Positions 17,459-26,278 of a stretch of 64,000 nt of DNA are shown here, one piece after another. Below the pieces are notes generated by a model, which was given only the letters and a program-made list of their open reading frames with translations, did not search any database and was not told the origin of the DNA. This stretch comes from Lachnospiraceae bacterium. GTDB taxonomy: Bacteria > Bacillota > Clostridia > Lachnospirales > Lachnospiraceae. The DNA lies in assembly GCA_910574965.1 (NCBI GenBank), contig CAJTDB010000012.1, positions 26,618-90,617 of the forward strand. The letters are read 5' to 3'. Numbering within the stretch: the stretch's first letter is position 1; the number at the start of each line of letters is the position of its first letter. Made by a program: the position numbers and the translations under genes.

Positions 17459-18151
17459 GTGAAAATGAAAAACGTAGAATCGGTACATAAAAAACTGATC
17501 GTATCCTGTCAGGCACTTCCCCATGAACCGCTGCATTCGTCCTACATTATGGGACGGATGGCGGCAGCGGCGAAGGAAGGCGGTGCAGCCGGAATCCGGG
17601 CCAATACAAAAGAAGATATTGCAGAGATCAAGAAAAATGTGGATCTTCCGGTTATCGGTATCGTAAAAAGAGATTATCCGGACAGCCAGGTGTTTATCAC
17701 ACCAACCATGAAGGAGATCGAGGAGCTGGTGGAGGCGGAAACGGATATTATTGCCCTGGACGCTACCTGCCGTACAAGGCCGGACGGACAGTCGCTGGAT
17801 GAATTTTACCGGGAAATACGGGAAACCTATCCGGAACAGCTTCTGATGGCAGACTGTGCGACTTTGGAGGAGGCACTGCACGCGGACGAACTGGGGTTCG
17901 ATTTTATTGGTACGACGCTGGTGGGATATACCCAGGAAAGCCGGGAACTGAAGATCGAAAACAATGACTTTGAACTGATCCGGAAGCTTTTAAAAGAGGC
18001 GAAGCACAAAGTCATCGCAGAGGGGAATATCAACACACCGGAAAAAGTGCGCCGGGTCATGGACCTTGGTGTATACAGTGTGGTGGTAGGATCAGCAATT
18101 ACAAGGCCGCAGCTTATCACCAGAACTTTTGTAGAGGCGCTGGAAGCTTAA
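17459..18151 (+). CDS. nanE: N-acetylmannosamine-6-phosphate 2-epimerase
   Basis: NanE converts ManNAc-6-P to GlcNAc-6-P. The 230-residue TIM-barrel has the conserved N-terminal QALPHEPLHSSYIMGRMA, GAAGIRANT, LPVIGIVKRDY (catalytic Lys), IIALDATCRTRPDG and the phosphate-binding end AEGNINTPEKV with VVGSAITRP. A GTG at 17459 is six bases from AGAAAGG; ATG at 17465 is the alternative start. No nanA aldolase is in the operon, so the substrate may enter as ManNAc or a derivative rather than as sialic acid. Confidence 0.93.
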   Translation: MKMKNVESVHKKLIVSCQALPHEPLHSSYIMGRMAAAAKEGGAAGIRANTKEDIAEIKKNVDLPVIGIVKRDYPDSQVFITPTMKEIEELVEAETDIIALDATCRTRPDGQSLDEFYREIRETYPEQLLMADCATLEEALHADELGFDFIGTTLVGYTQESRELKIENNDFELIRKLLKEAKHKVIAEGNINTPEKVRRVMDLGVYSVVVGSAITRPQLITRTFVEALEA

Positions 18152-18235
18152 TGCGTGCGTGAAAACGGTTTTCCGATGCACGCCGGCAGAACGACAAAAT
18201 GCCGGATTAGAACAGAGGACAGTCAGGGGGAACAT

Positions 18236-19129
18236 ATGGAGTATTATGTCAGCATTGATATCGGAGGAACTTCCATAAAATACGGGATCTTGACCGTGGA
18301 CGGCGAGATTCTGGAGAAATCCAGTATGGATACGGAAGCTTCGAAAGGGGGAAATGCGCTTAAGCAAAAAGTTTTCCGAATCATACAGGAGTATCAGGAA
18401 CGCTATCTGCTGTCCGGTGTCTGTATCTCTACAGCAGGTATGGTGGACTGCGAAAAGGGTGAGGTGTTCTTCTCTGGAGCATTGATTCCGGAATATCAGG
18501 GTACAAAGTGGAAAGAAAGCATAGAAAAGGAATTTTCACTGCCATGCGAAGTGGAAAATGACGTAAACTGCGCCGGTCTGGCGGAATATAAGACCGGTGC
18601 AGCCAGAAAAAGCCGCGTGGCAGTCTGCCTGACGGTTGGCACAGGAATCGGCGGCTGTGCGCTGATTGACGGAAAGGTCTTTCACGGATACAGTAGCTGC
18701 GCCATGGAAATCGGATATATGTATGCCGGAGAGGAAGATTTTCAGACTCTTGGTGCGGCCAGTATATTAAGCCGGAAAACAGCAGAACGAAAGGGCGATC
18801 CCATAGAGGCGTGGAACGGTATTCGGGTCTTTGAGGCGGCAAAGGCCGGGGACGGGATTTGCCGCAATGCCATCGATGAGATGTGTGATGTGCTGGGAAG
18901 AGGGATTGCGGATATTTGTTATGTCTTAAATCCGGAAGTCGTAGTGCTTGGCGGCGGAATTATGGCACAGAAGGAATATCTGCGCCCCAGATTAGAAGCT
19001 GCGCTTGCCGCTTATCTGAAGCCGGTTATCTGCGCGCATACCCGTCTGGAATTCGCATATCATCAAAATGATGCAGGAATGCGGGGAGCATTTTATCATT
19101 TTATGGATCGGCAGAAGGCAGGGAAGTAA
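18236..19129 (+). CDS. ROK-family sugar kinase lacking the zinc motif
   Basis: The 297-residue protein has the ROK ATP site DIGGTSIKYGI (residues 7-17), the sugar-binding VENDVNCAGLAEY with catalytic Asp, GTGIGGCALIDG, and the late VVLGGGIMAQ box. The usual ROK zinc site (a GH pair, then CxCGxxGC) is replaced by EIGYMYAGEEDFQTLG, so no zinc is expected. Next to nanE it is a plausible ManNAc kinase (NanK role) supplying ManNAc-6-P; glucose or GlcNAc kinase activity is possible. GGGGGAA precedes the ATG, which ignores a longer unsupported N-terminal extension. Confidence 0.87.
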   Translation: MEYYVSIDIGGTSIKYGILTVDGEILEKSSMDTEASKGGNALKQKVFRIIQEYQERYLLSGVCISTAGMVDCEKGEVFFSGALIPEYQGTKWKESIEKEFSLPCEVENDVNCAGLAEYKTGAARKSRVAVCLTVGTGIGGCALIDGKVFHGYSSCAMEIGYMYAGEEDFQTLGAASILSRKTAERKGDPIEAWNGIRVFEAAKAGDGICRNAIDEMCDVLGRGIADICYVLNPEVVVLGGGIMAQKEYLRPRLEAALAAYLKPVICAHTRLEFAYHQNDAGMRGAFYHFMDRQKAGK

Positions 19130-19140
19130 AGCAGTCAGGA

Positions 19141-19181
19141 AGGGACCGACAGGGATGCATTTCCCTGCGGTCCCTTATTTC
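19141..19181 (+). terminator. Terminator of the amino sugar operon
   Basis: The stem AGGGACCG / CGGTCCCT continues, past one bulged base, into CAGGGA / TCCCTG around a short loop, and is followed by TATTT. The next promoter begins only a few bases later. Confidence 0.88.
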
Positions 19182-19184
19182 ACA

Positions 19185-19213
19185 TTTACATTTATCCTGA
19201 TTTATGGTATAAT
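19185..19213 (+). promoter_or_regulatory. sigmaA-type promoter of the HPr-like gene
   Basis: TTTACA and TATAAT have an exact 17-base spacer; the leader to the start codon is about 75 bases. Confidence 0.8.
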
Positions 19214-19292
19214 CAAAACCATCAAAGAAAAATGCGGCGGACAGGCAGTCTGACGCGGTGCAAGAAGGATACGGGAAGACCGGGAGGGAGTT

Positions 19293-19550
19293 ATGAAGAC
19301 ATTCCAGTATACGATCAAAGAGGAACTTGGTATGCATGCAAGACCGGCGGGACTGATCCTGCAGCTTGCGAAGGAGTTCAGAAGCAGCATTGTAGTTTCC
19401 AATAAGGGGAACAGCGGTGATCTGAAGAGACTGATGTCGGTGATTGGTCTGGATATTCAGTACCAGGATACGGTTACAGTGACAGTGGAGGGGCCTGACG
19501 AAGACGTTGCGTCAGAAGAGATGCTGGCATTTTTTGAAGAAAACCTTTGA
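19293..19550 (+). CDS. HPr-like phosphocarrier without Ser46
   Basis: The 85-residue protein keeps the HPr active site GMHARPA with His15, which accepts phosphate from Enzyme I. The regulatory segment that normally reads LKSIMGV is LKRLMSV here, so Ser46, the HPr kinase target used for CcpA-dependent catabolite control, is replaced by Arg46. The catalytic face is intact while the signalling face is lost. It is alone in its transcript, away from ptsI. It could be a PTS carrier dedicated to transport or a specialised regulator (NPr-like); Crh has the opposite change (His15 lost). Confidence 0.88.
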   Translation: MKTFQYTIKEELGMHARPAGLILQLAKEFRSSIVVSNKGNSGDLKRLMSVIGLDIQYQDTVTVTVEGPDEDVASEEMLAFFEENL

Positions 19551-19577
19551 TGCACAAAGAGATGAGAGACAGGCATA

Positions 19578-19609
19578 AAAGGACTGGTCCTTTGGGACGA
19601 GTCCTTTTC
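19578..19609 (+). terminator. Hairpin after the HPr-like gene
   Basis: AAAGGACTGGTCC pairs with GGACGAGTCCTTTT with one mismatch around a short TTTG loop and runs into a brief T stretch. Termination is likely but not strong. Confidence 0.65.
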
Positions 19610-19635
19610 AATGACAGAAAGACAGGATTGAGGAT

Positions 19636-22233
19636 ATGAGCGGAACCAGACAGTCCGGGGGCAGGAAGAGTACGGCTTCCCGGAGCAGGAGTACAAGAAA
19701 GAAAAATACAGGTGCAAGGAAACCGGCAGTGATGCAGGAAAATGATCTCTGGGAGGAGGTCCGACTGGTAGTGCTGCTCATTGTGTCCGGCCTTCTCTTT
19801 TTCAGCAATCTTGGGTTTGGCGGGAAAGTGGGAGGCGCTATGAGCGGTTTCCTGTTCGGATGCATGGGCCTTTTTGCATATATTTTTCCGGTAGTCATGC
19901 TGGTACTTTTGTTGTTCTCTCTGGCTAACCGGGAGAATCTGATTGCCGCCATCAAGATCTTCGGGGCAGTGCTTGGATCTGTCGCTACAGTGGCGCTTCT
20001 GCATCTGTTTACCATGTCCGGTTCCGATGCATACGGCTGGAAAGAGATTTATGATTATTGTGCAGAGCACAGAACCGGAGGCGGTCTGATCGGCGGTTTG
20101 ATTTCCGGTGTTTTAAAAGACGCATTTGGTCTTATTGGTGCCTATCTGGTGCTTCTTGGAATCCTGATTATCTGCGTTGTGATCGTTACGGAGCGTTCTT
20201 TTGTAAAAGGCATGTCAAAGGGAAGTCAGAAGGTATATGAATCGGCGAGACAGGACATGGAACGGCGCAGAGAGGCGGCAGTGCTCCGCCGGGAGCAGCG
20301 CAGCGAAAAGAAAAAGGAGCAGAGACTGGAGAAAAGAGTCATCGGAGTATCTTCGGATCTGAAGATCCAAAAGCAGCAGGAGGGAGGTCTCCGGGAGATT
20401 ACGGCGGAAGGCGCAGAGGATGTCTTTACCGATGGGGCGCCGCTTTTTGAGGAAACAGACGACCGGGAACCGAAGATGGCGATTGTGCATAAGGCACAGG
20501 CAAAGAACCGGCCGGAGTATTCGGGAACTGACAGAGCAGAAGAACCGGAAGAAATTCCCTTTGATGAGGAAGATCTGCTGAAAAATGCACTGAGCCGGAA
20601 GGAGCTGGAGGCCAAACAGGCACGGGAAAAGGAACGGATCGCAGCGGCATCGTCTGTTGGAACGAATTTGGAGGAAGAACATCGGGAACCGGTCCCGGAG
20701 GAGTCTGGAGACACCGTGCCCGCGCACGGACCAGGACAAACGTCGGCTGCAGAATATCAATATCCGCCGATCTCGCTTCTGAAGCCGCCGAAACGGGAGC
20801 GGGGAAAGAAAGATACTTCCATACAGCTTCAGGAAACTGCAAGACATTTACAGCAGATTATGGAGGATTTTGGGGTAAATGCTGCGGTGACAGATGTAAG
20901 TCAGGGTCCTGCCGTTACCAGATTTGAAGTTCAGCCTGCCCATGGGGTCAAGGTGAGCAAGATTATTGCGTTAGCAGATGATATTAAGCTGAATCTTGCA
21001 GTGGCGGATATCCGTATGGAAGCACCGATTCCGGGCAAGGCGGCTGTCGGCATCGAGGTGCCGAACAAGGAAAATTCCACAGTAATGTTAAGAGAGCTTC
21101 TGGAATCCGGAGAGTTTCGCAGGCACAGCTCTAAGATTGCATTTGCGGTCGGAAAAGACATTGGCGGAAACAGTATGGTGACAGACATTGCGAAGATGCC
21201 CCACCTTCTGATTGCGGGAGCTACAGGCTCCGGAAAATCCGTATGTATCAATACTCTGATTATGAGTATTTTGTACAAAGCTCGTCCGGACGAAGTCAAA
21301 CTGATTATGATCGATCCTAAGGTGGTGGAACTGAGTACGTATAACGGGATTCCGCATCTTCTGATTCCGGTGGTCACGGATCCGAAGAAAGCAGCAGGAG
21401 CACTGAACTGGGCTGTGACAGAAATGATGGGACGGTATAATAAATTTGCAGAAGTGAATGTCCGGAATATAGAAGGATACAACAGCAAAATCGATTCCAT
21501 TGCCGCGATTGAGGATGACCATAAACCGGAGAAAATGCCTCAGATTGTAATTATCGTCGACGAGCTGGCGGATTTGATGATGGTATCTCCGGGAGAAGTG
21601 GAGGATGCTATCTGCCGTCTGGCACAGCTTGCACGTGCGGCGGGCATTCACCTGATTATCGCTACCCAAAGACCGTCAGTCAATGTTATTACAGGACTTA
21701 TTAAGGCCAATATGCCTTCCAGAATCGCTTTTGCCGTATCTTCGGGCGTGGATTCCCGTACGATTCTGGACATGAACGGGGCAGAGAAGCTGCTCGGAAA
21801 AGGTGATATGCTGTTCTCTCCTTATGGATTGCCAAAACCGCTTCGGGTACAGGGGGCTTTTGTATCCGATGCAGAAGTTAGCGCTGTGGTGGAATTTCTG
21901 AGCAGTCAGTGCAGCAGTACAGGTGCAGAACAGCAGATAAATGAGCAGATGAAACAAATGCAGGCAGCAGTGGAAAGTGCAGCCCTGCCGGATGCAGGCG
22001 GAGGCAGCGATAAGGATGCGCTTTTTGCAGAGGCTGGAAAATTCCTGATTGAGAAGGACAAGGCGTCTATCGGTATGCTTCAGCGCTGGTTCAAAGTGGG
22101 CTTTAACCGGGCCGCCAGAATCATGGACCAGTTGGCGGAGGCAGGAGTCGTCGGTGAAGAAGAAGGAACAAAACCGAGAAAGATCCTGATGTCCATGGAG
22201 GAATTTGAACAGTATATCGAGGAATGTCTGTAG
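19636..22233 (+). CDS. ftsK: FtsK/SpoIIIE-family DNA translocase
   Basis: FtsK/SpoIIIE pumps chromosomal DNA through the closing septum. The 865-residue protein has a basic, Ser-rich start, four membrane segments (about residues 45-180), a charged Glu-rich linker (200-390), then the motor: GATGSGKS at 528-535, IVDELADLMM with Asp642, and the arginine and HxxIATQRPS segments. A winged-helix gamma domain at the end (about 790-865, with FKVGFNRAARIMDQLAEAG) reads DNA polarity sequences. Whether it is the vegetative (SftA/FtsK) or the sporulation type cannot be told; no sporulation gene is near. Confidence 0.94.
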   Translation: MSGTRQSGGRKSTASRSRSTRKKNTGARKPAVMQENDLWEEVRLVVLLIVSGLLFFSNLGFGGKVGGAMSGFLFGCMGLFAYIFPVVMLVLLLFSLANRENLIAAIKIFGAVLGSVATVALLHLFTMSGSDAYGWKEIYDYCAEHRTGGGLIGGLISGVLKDAFGLIGAYLVLLGILIICVVIVTERSFVKGMSKGSQKVYESARQDMERRREAAVLRREQRSEKKKEQRLEKRVIGVSSDLKIQKQQEGGLREITAEGAEDVFTDGAPLFEETDDREPKMAIVHKAQAKNRPEYSGTDRAEEPEEIPFDEEDLLKNALSRKELEAKQAREKERIAAASSVGTNLEEEHREPVPEESGDTVPAHGPGQTSAAEYQYPPISLLKPPKRERGKKDTSIQLQETARHLQQIMEDFGVNAAVTDVSQGPAVTRFEVQPAHGVKVSKIIALADDIKLNLAVADIRMEAPIPGKAAVGIEVPNKENSTVMLRELLESGEFRRHSSKIAFAVGKDIGGNSMVTDIAKMPHLLIAGATGSGKSVCINTLIMSILYKARPDEVKLIMIDPKVVELSTYNGIPHLLIPVVTDPKKAAGALNWAVTEMMGRYNKFAEVNVRNIEGYNSKIDSIAAIEDDHKPEKMPQIVIIVDELADLMMVSPGEVEDAICRLAQLARAAGIHLIIATQRPSVNVITGLIKANMPSRIAFAVSSGVDSRTILDMNGAEKLLGKGDMLFSPYGLPKPLRVQGAFVSDAEVSAVVEFLSSQCSSTGAEQQINEQMKQMQAAVESAALPDAGGGSDKDALFAEAGKFLIEKDKASIGMLQRWFKVGFNRAARIMDQLAEAGVVGEEEGTKPRKILMSMEEFEQYIEECL

Positions 22234-22370
22234 TATCTGTCTGAAAATTTGGTTCTGTGATCTGTGCACTTTCCTTTCGGGAGCGGCTGGCACCGGCTTC
22301 CCGGAATGTGCACATATATGGAGCAGAAAACAGTTTTCTGACGGATTTTGGAAAGGAAATACAGCTATAT

Positions 22371-23225
22371 ATGAAATGCCAGGGATGCGGGGAACAGATA
22401 CCAGAAGGGAAAATCTATTGTGAGAAGTGCGGCATGGCAGTCCAGATGGTTCCGGATTATAATCCGGTGGAGGATATTGCCATTGGAGCGGAGGAAGAGC
22501 CGGAAGAGCCGCCATTGGTCCGGGAATCCGGATGGCACCGATGGAGATTTTTGCTGGCGGGGATGCTTTTGTCGGTCTTCGGTTTTGGTTCCTTTCAGAT
22601 CGCCTATCATATGATGGGTCCGGTAGAAGAGGCAGAAGCAGAGCCGGCGGAGGTGCCGGTTCGGATTGGGAAGCCCAGGTTCAGCGTGCAGCCGGGGACT
22701 TACAGTTATGCGCCGATGCTTGGTCTTTTCCCCAGCGGGAACGAACAGGGAAAGATTCACTATACAACAGACGGCACGACACCGGATGAGAGAAGCAGCA
22801 TATATGATTCTCCATTTTCCATTCAGGAAGGAACGACGGTCGTGCGGGCTGTCTTTATTCGGGAAGACGGCATCCAAAGCGAGGAGGCCTGCGGAACTTA
22901 CGATGTGGTGTTTGACTACCCGGATGAGCCGGTATTCAGCATTCCGGCCGGAACTTATGAAGAGGGATTGTCCGTCACGATCAGTGCCGAAGAAGGCTGC
23001 AGGATTTACTATACAACCAATGGTGAAGAGCCGGGCCGGAATTCCAAACTTTATCAGGGGCCGGTCTATATCGCTCCGGGCCTGACGGTATTGCAGGCCG
23101 TTTCCATGGATAAAGAAGGCGGAATGAGCGCCATTGTAGAGGCCATTTATCATGTCGCAGAGCCTCCTGAGGCTTCTTCGGAGGAAGAAAATGGTTTATT
23201 GACAAACGGATCAGTAATTCCATAA
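22371..23225 (+). CDS. Membrane-anchored zinc-ribbon protein with two FN3/hexosaminidase-C-like repeats
   Basis: The 284-residue protein opens with a double-cysteine zinc ribbon (MKCQGCGEQI ... YCEKCG, residues 1-22). A Glu/Pro-rich stretch and one membrane segment (about 57-82, with LLAGMLLSVFGFGSF) follow. Outside the membrane are two repeats with the CHB_HEX_C-type pattern IHYTTDGTTPDE (from about 125) and IYYTTNGEEPG (from about 210), each followed by a LRA/LQAVS strand. Such repeats bind glycans or act as spacers. The ribosome site is a GAAAGG 14 bases upstream, rather far. It follows ftsK by 137 bases; the function is unknown. Confidence 0.8.
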   Translation: MKCQGCGEQIPEGKIYCEKCGMAVQMVPDYNPVEDIAIGAEEEPEEPPLVRESGWHRWRFLLAGMLLSVFGFGSFQIAYHMMGPVEEAEAEPAEVPVRIGKPRFSVQPGTYSYAPMLGLFPSGNEQGKIHYTTDGTTPDERSSIYDSPFSIQEGTTVVRAVFIREDGIQSEEACGTYDVVFDYPDEPVFSIPAGTYEEGLSVTISAEEGCRIYYTTNGEEPGRNSKLYQGPVYIAPGLTVLQAVSMDKEGGMSAIVEAIYHVAEPPEASSEEENGLLTNGSVIP

Positions 23226-23232
23226 TTTTTTG

Positions 23233-23261
23233 TTGAAAAATCGTTAAAATTGCTTTATGAT
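23233..23261 (+). promoter_or_regulatory. sigmaA-type promoter of nfnAB
   Basis: TTGAAA, a 17-base spacer and TATGAT sit just after the preceding stop codon. The leader to the nfnA start is about 155 bases with no clear hairpin. Confidence 0.75.
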
Positions 23262-23422
23262 AAGATAAGAAAATTCGTAGTTATTGTGAAAAATACTACA
23301 ATTAAAAGCATCACCCCTATGGTTTCAGCAGTCGAAAGTCATCCAGGACGCGGAAGCGAGATAAGTATTTTCAGATAAAAAAGAACCATTCGGAAGGTGC
23401 AAAACTTTTTAGGAGGAAGCGT

Positions 23423-24307
23423 ATGTTTAAGATTTTGGAAGCAGAGCAGCTCTCTGCAAGCGTCTACAAGCAGGTCATCCATGCACCGCGCGTAGCAAAG
23501 TCCTGTGAACCGGGACAGTTTATTATTGTCAGGGTGGATGAGACTGCGGAGCGTATTCCGCTGACAATCTGTGACTATGACAGGGAAGCAGGAACTATTA
23601 CACTGGCATTCCAGCCCATCGGTGTTTCTACTCACAAGCTGGTGGCGCTGAAAGCAGGAGATGAGATCGCAGACTTTGTAGGGCCTCTGGGACGTCCGTC
23701 GGAACTGGTAACGGATGACTTTGAGGAAGTGAAAAAGAAAAAAGTTGTTTTTATCGCAGGCGGTGTCGGTACGGCTCCTGTATATCCTCAGGCGAAATGG
23801 CTGCACGATCACGGAATCGAGTGTGACATCATTGTCGGAGCCAGGACGAAAGAGCTTCTGATCCTGGAAGAAGAGATGAGCAAAGTCGGCAACCTGTATC
23901 TGTGTACCGATGACGGAAGCTATGGGTTCCATGGAGTGGGAACAGCTATGTTGGAGAAGCTGGTAAGTGAAGGGCACCACTATGATCTGTGTGTGGCGAT
24001 CGGTCCGATGATTATGATGAAATTTGCCTGCCTGACTACGAAAAAGCTGGGAATTCCGACCATCGTCAGCATGAATCCGATCATGGTAGACGGAACCGGT
24101 ATGTGCGGTGCCTGCCGTGTGCTCGTGGGAGATGAAGTGAAATTTGCCTGTGTGGACGGACCTGAGTTTGACGGCCATAAGATCGATTTTGAACAGGCTA
24201 TGAAGAGAGCGGCTATGTACAAGACGGAAGAGGGAAGACGTCTTCTGAAATTCCAGGAGGGCGAGACCCATCATGGCGGCTGCGGAAATTGCGGAGGTGA
24301 CAAATAA
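23423..24307 (+). CDS. nfnA: NADH-dependent ferredoxin:NADP+ oxidoreductase subunit A
   Basis: NfnA (SudB-like) pairs with NfnB to form an electron-bifurcating flavoprotein that couples NADH, NADPH and reduced ferredoxin in anaerobes. The 294 residues contain an FAD-binding domain (RIPLTICDYDRE near 45-55), a NAD-binding domain (VVFIAGGVGTAPVYPQAKWL near 110), and a C-terminal [2Fe-2S] cluster site with Cys228, Cys231 and Cys243 (MCGACRV, FACVDGPEF). The tail has another GGCGNCGG cluster of cysteines. It shares its last base with the start of the next gene (TAATG). Confidence 0.92.
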   Translation: MFKILEAEQLSASVYKQVIHAPRVAKSCEPGQFIIVRVDETAERIPLTICDYDREAGTITLAFQPIGVSTHKLVALKAGDEIADFVGPLGRPSELVTDDFEEVKKKKVVFIAGGVGTAPVYPQAKWLHDHGIECDIIVGARTKELLILEEEMSKVGNLYLCTDDGSYGFHGVGTAMLEKLVSEGHHYDLCVAIGPMIMMKFACLTTKKLGIPTIVSMNPIMVDGTGMCGACRVLVGDEVKFACVDGPEFDGHKIDFEQAMKRAAMYKTEEGRRLLKFQEGETHHGGCGNCGGDK

Positions 24308-25695
24308 TGGCAGATGTATTAAAAAAAGTACCGGTCAGAGAACAGGACGCAAAGGTCCGTGCGACAAACTTCGAAGAAGTGTGCTATGGTTATAACAAAG
24401 AAGAAGCAGTGGAAGAATCCCAGCGCTGTATTACTTGTAAAAATGCCAAATGCGTAGAAGGATGTCCGGTATCCATTGATATCCCATCATTTATCGCGGC
24501 AGTGAAAGAAGAGAAGTTCGAAGAAGCATTCCAGATTATCAGTAAATCTTCCGCACTTCCGGCAGTCTGCGGCCGTGTATGTCCCCAGGAAAGCCAGTGC
24601 GAAGGAAAATGTATCCGCGGAAAGAAGGGCGATCCGATTTCCATAGGAAAGCTGGAGCGCTTTGTGGCAGACTGGGCCAGAGAGAACGGAATCAAACCGG
24701 CAGCTCCTTCAGAAAAGAACGGCAAAAAGGTGGCAGTTATCGGTTCCGGTCCGTCCGGACTGACTTGTGCAGGCGATCTGGCAAAGCTTGGCTATGATGT
24801 AACAATTTTCGAGGCATTACATAAAGCAGGCGGCGTTCTGGTCTATGGCATTCCGGAGTTTCGTCTTCCCAAAGATCGCGTGGTAGGTCCGGAAGTGGAG
24901 AATGTGAAAGCTCTTGGGGTGAAAATCGAGACAGATGTTATCGTGGGAAGAACCGTGAAGCTGGACGAACTGATTGAGGACGAGGGGTTTGACGCAGTAT
25001 TTATCGGCTCCGGTGCGGGTCTTCCGAAATTCATGGGGATTCCTGGAGAGACGGCTTGCGGCGTGCTCTCTGCCAATGAGTATCTGACCAGAAACAACCT
25101 GATGAAAGCATTCCATGAAGATTATGATACGCCTATCGTCCACGGAAAGAAAGTCGTTGTTGTAGGCGGCGGCAATGTGGCTATGGATGCGGCTCGTACG
25201 GCGCTTCGTCTCGGTGCAGAGACTCACATCGTGTACAGAAGAAGTGAGGAAGAGCTTCCGGCCCGTGTGGAGGAAGTGCACCATGCGAAAGAGGAAGGCA
25301 TTATCTTCGATCTTCTGACCAATCCCGTGGAGATCCTGGCAAATGAGAACGACTGGGTAACCGGAATCAAATGTATCCGTATGGAACTTGGAGAGCCGGA
25401 CGCTTCCGGAAGACGCCGTCCGGTGGAAGTTCCGGGTTCCGAATTTGTTATTGACTGTGATACGGTCATCATGTCTCTTGGAACATCTCCGAATCCGCTG
25501 ATCTCTTCCACGACAAAGGGGCTGGAAATCAACCGCAGACAGTGCATCGTTGCTACGGAAGATACCGGTGCTACGTCCAAAGAGGGCGTATATGCAGGCG
25601 GTGACGCCGTGACAGGTGCTGCAACCGTTATCCTGGCTATGGGCGCCGGGAAAGCGGCTGCAAAGGGCATTCATGAGTATTTGAGCGGGAAATAG
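24307..25695 (+). CDS. nfnB: NADPH-dependent glutamate synthase-like subunit B of Nfn
   Basis: The 462-residue flavoprotein has two N-terminal [4Fe-4S] cysteine sets (CITCKNAKCVEGCP and CGRVCPQESQCEGKC), an FAD Rossmann fold (VIGSGPSGLTCAGDLAKLG near residue 142), and an NADPH fold (VVVGGGNVAMDAARTALRLG near 283). The GDAVTGAATVILAMGAGK end is typical. Alone it resembles GltD/GltA small subunits; next to NfnA, and without a glutamate synthase large subunit, the bifurcating transhydrogenase role is far more likely. Confidence 0.92.
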   Translation: MADVLKKVPVREQDAKVRATNFEEVCYGYNKEEAVEESQRCITCKNAKCVEGCPVSIDIPSFIAAVKEEKFEEAFQIISKSSALPAVCGRVCPQESQCEGKCIRGKKGDPISIGKLERFVADWARENGIKPAAPSEKNGKKVAVIGSGPSGLTCAGDLAKLGYDVTIFEALHKAGGVLVYGIPEFRLPKDRVVGPEVENVKALGVKIETDVIVGRTVKLDELIEDEGFDAVFIGSGAGLPKFMGIPGETACGVLSANEYLTRNNLMKAFHEDYDTPIVHGKKVVVVGGGNVAMDAARTALRLGAETHIVYRRSEEELPARVEEVHHAKEEGIIFDLLTNPVEILANENDWVTGIKCIRMELGEPDASGRRRPVEVPGSEFVIDCDTVIMSLGTSPNPLISSTTKGLEINRRQCIVATEDTGATSKEGVYAGGDAVTGAATVILAMGAGKAAAKGIHEYLSGK

Positions 25696-25709
25696 GACGT
25701 TTTATAAAA

Positions 25710-25751
25710 GAAAGCGGTTCACAAGGCTATGCGCCTGTGGGCCGCTTTTTT
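25710..25751 (+). terminator. Terminator after nfnB
   Basis: AAAGCGGTTCACAAGGC pairs with GCCTGTGGGCCGCTTTTTT with small mismatches, then a T run. It is also the left margin of the low-GC accessory block. Confidence 0.88.
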
Positions 25752-26016
25752 AGTAGGGGGGCAGAACGGGCAAATCGCAGCAACAGGAGCAGCGGCGGAT
25801 TATGGGTGCGAAGCATGAATCGGTGCAGTCATATTTAATCCCGTCTGAGATGGAATCTATGAAACTATTACTGCTGATTTTAGAAAAAGACCTTCCCTGA
25901 CACACCTTTTACAGTTAAGGTTCTTATTGACGATTTGAATTATCGTTCAGAGCCTTCTATGAAGGGAACTGTTAACGGGCAGACCCACCGGGGCGTATTC
26001 ACAATTATGGAAATCT

Positions 26017-26235
26017 TTGCCAGTCAGCATCCAAAAACTCCTGTCGATTGATACTGGTGATAAATTGGCGGCATATGCTTCAGGAGATGTTATCATGCTC
26101 AAAACTTTAAAACTTCCTTCTGCTGAAGAATTTGAAGCCTCACTCGATGAAGCGCAAAAATGGGCAAAATCGGTTGGGTATAATGAAAATGATACTAATG
26201 ATATAGTCAAATCGGTTAGAAAGAAGAAACGAGTA
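26017..26235 (+). pseudogene. Remnant of an AbrB-type antitoxin gene
   Basis: The translation reads IQKLLSIDTGDKLAAYASGD, then LKLPSAEEFEASLDEAQKWA and ends near VKSVRKKK. This matches the C-terminal two-thirds of short AbrB/SpoVT-type antitoxins (LGIxxGDKL motif followed by a helical tail). The N-terminal strand and any good start codon are missing, and no PIN-type toxin follows where one would be expected. The frame continues past the homologous part only as chance sequence. Bases 25752-26016 before it hold only short broken frames that I cannot assign. Confidence 0.55.
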
Positions 26236-26278
26236 TGGGGCTTGTTTCTGTTAATGATTCAATCATCATTACCCATTC

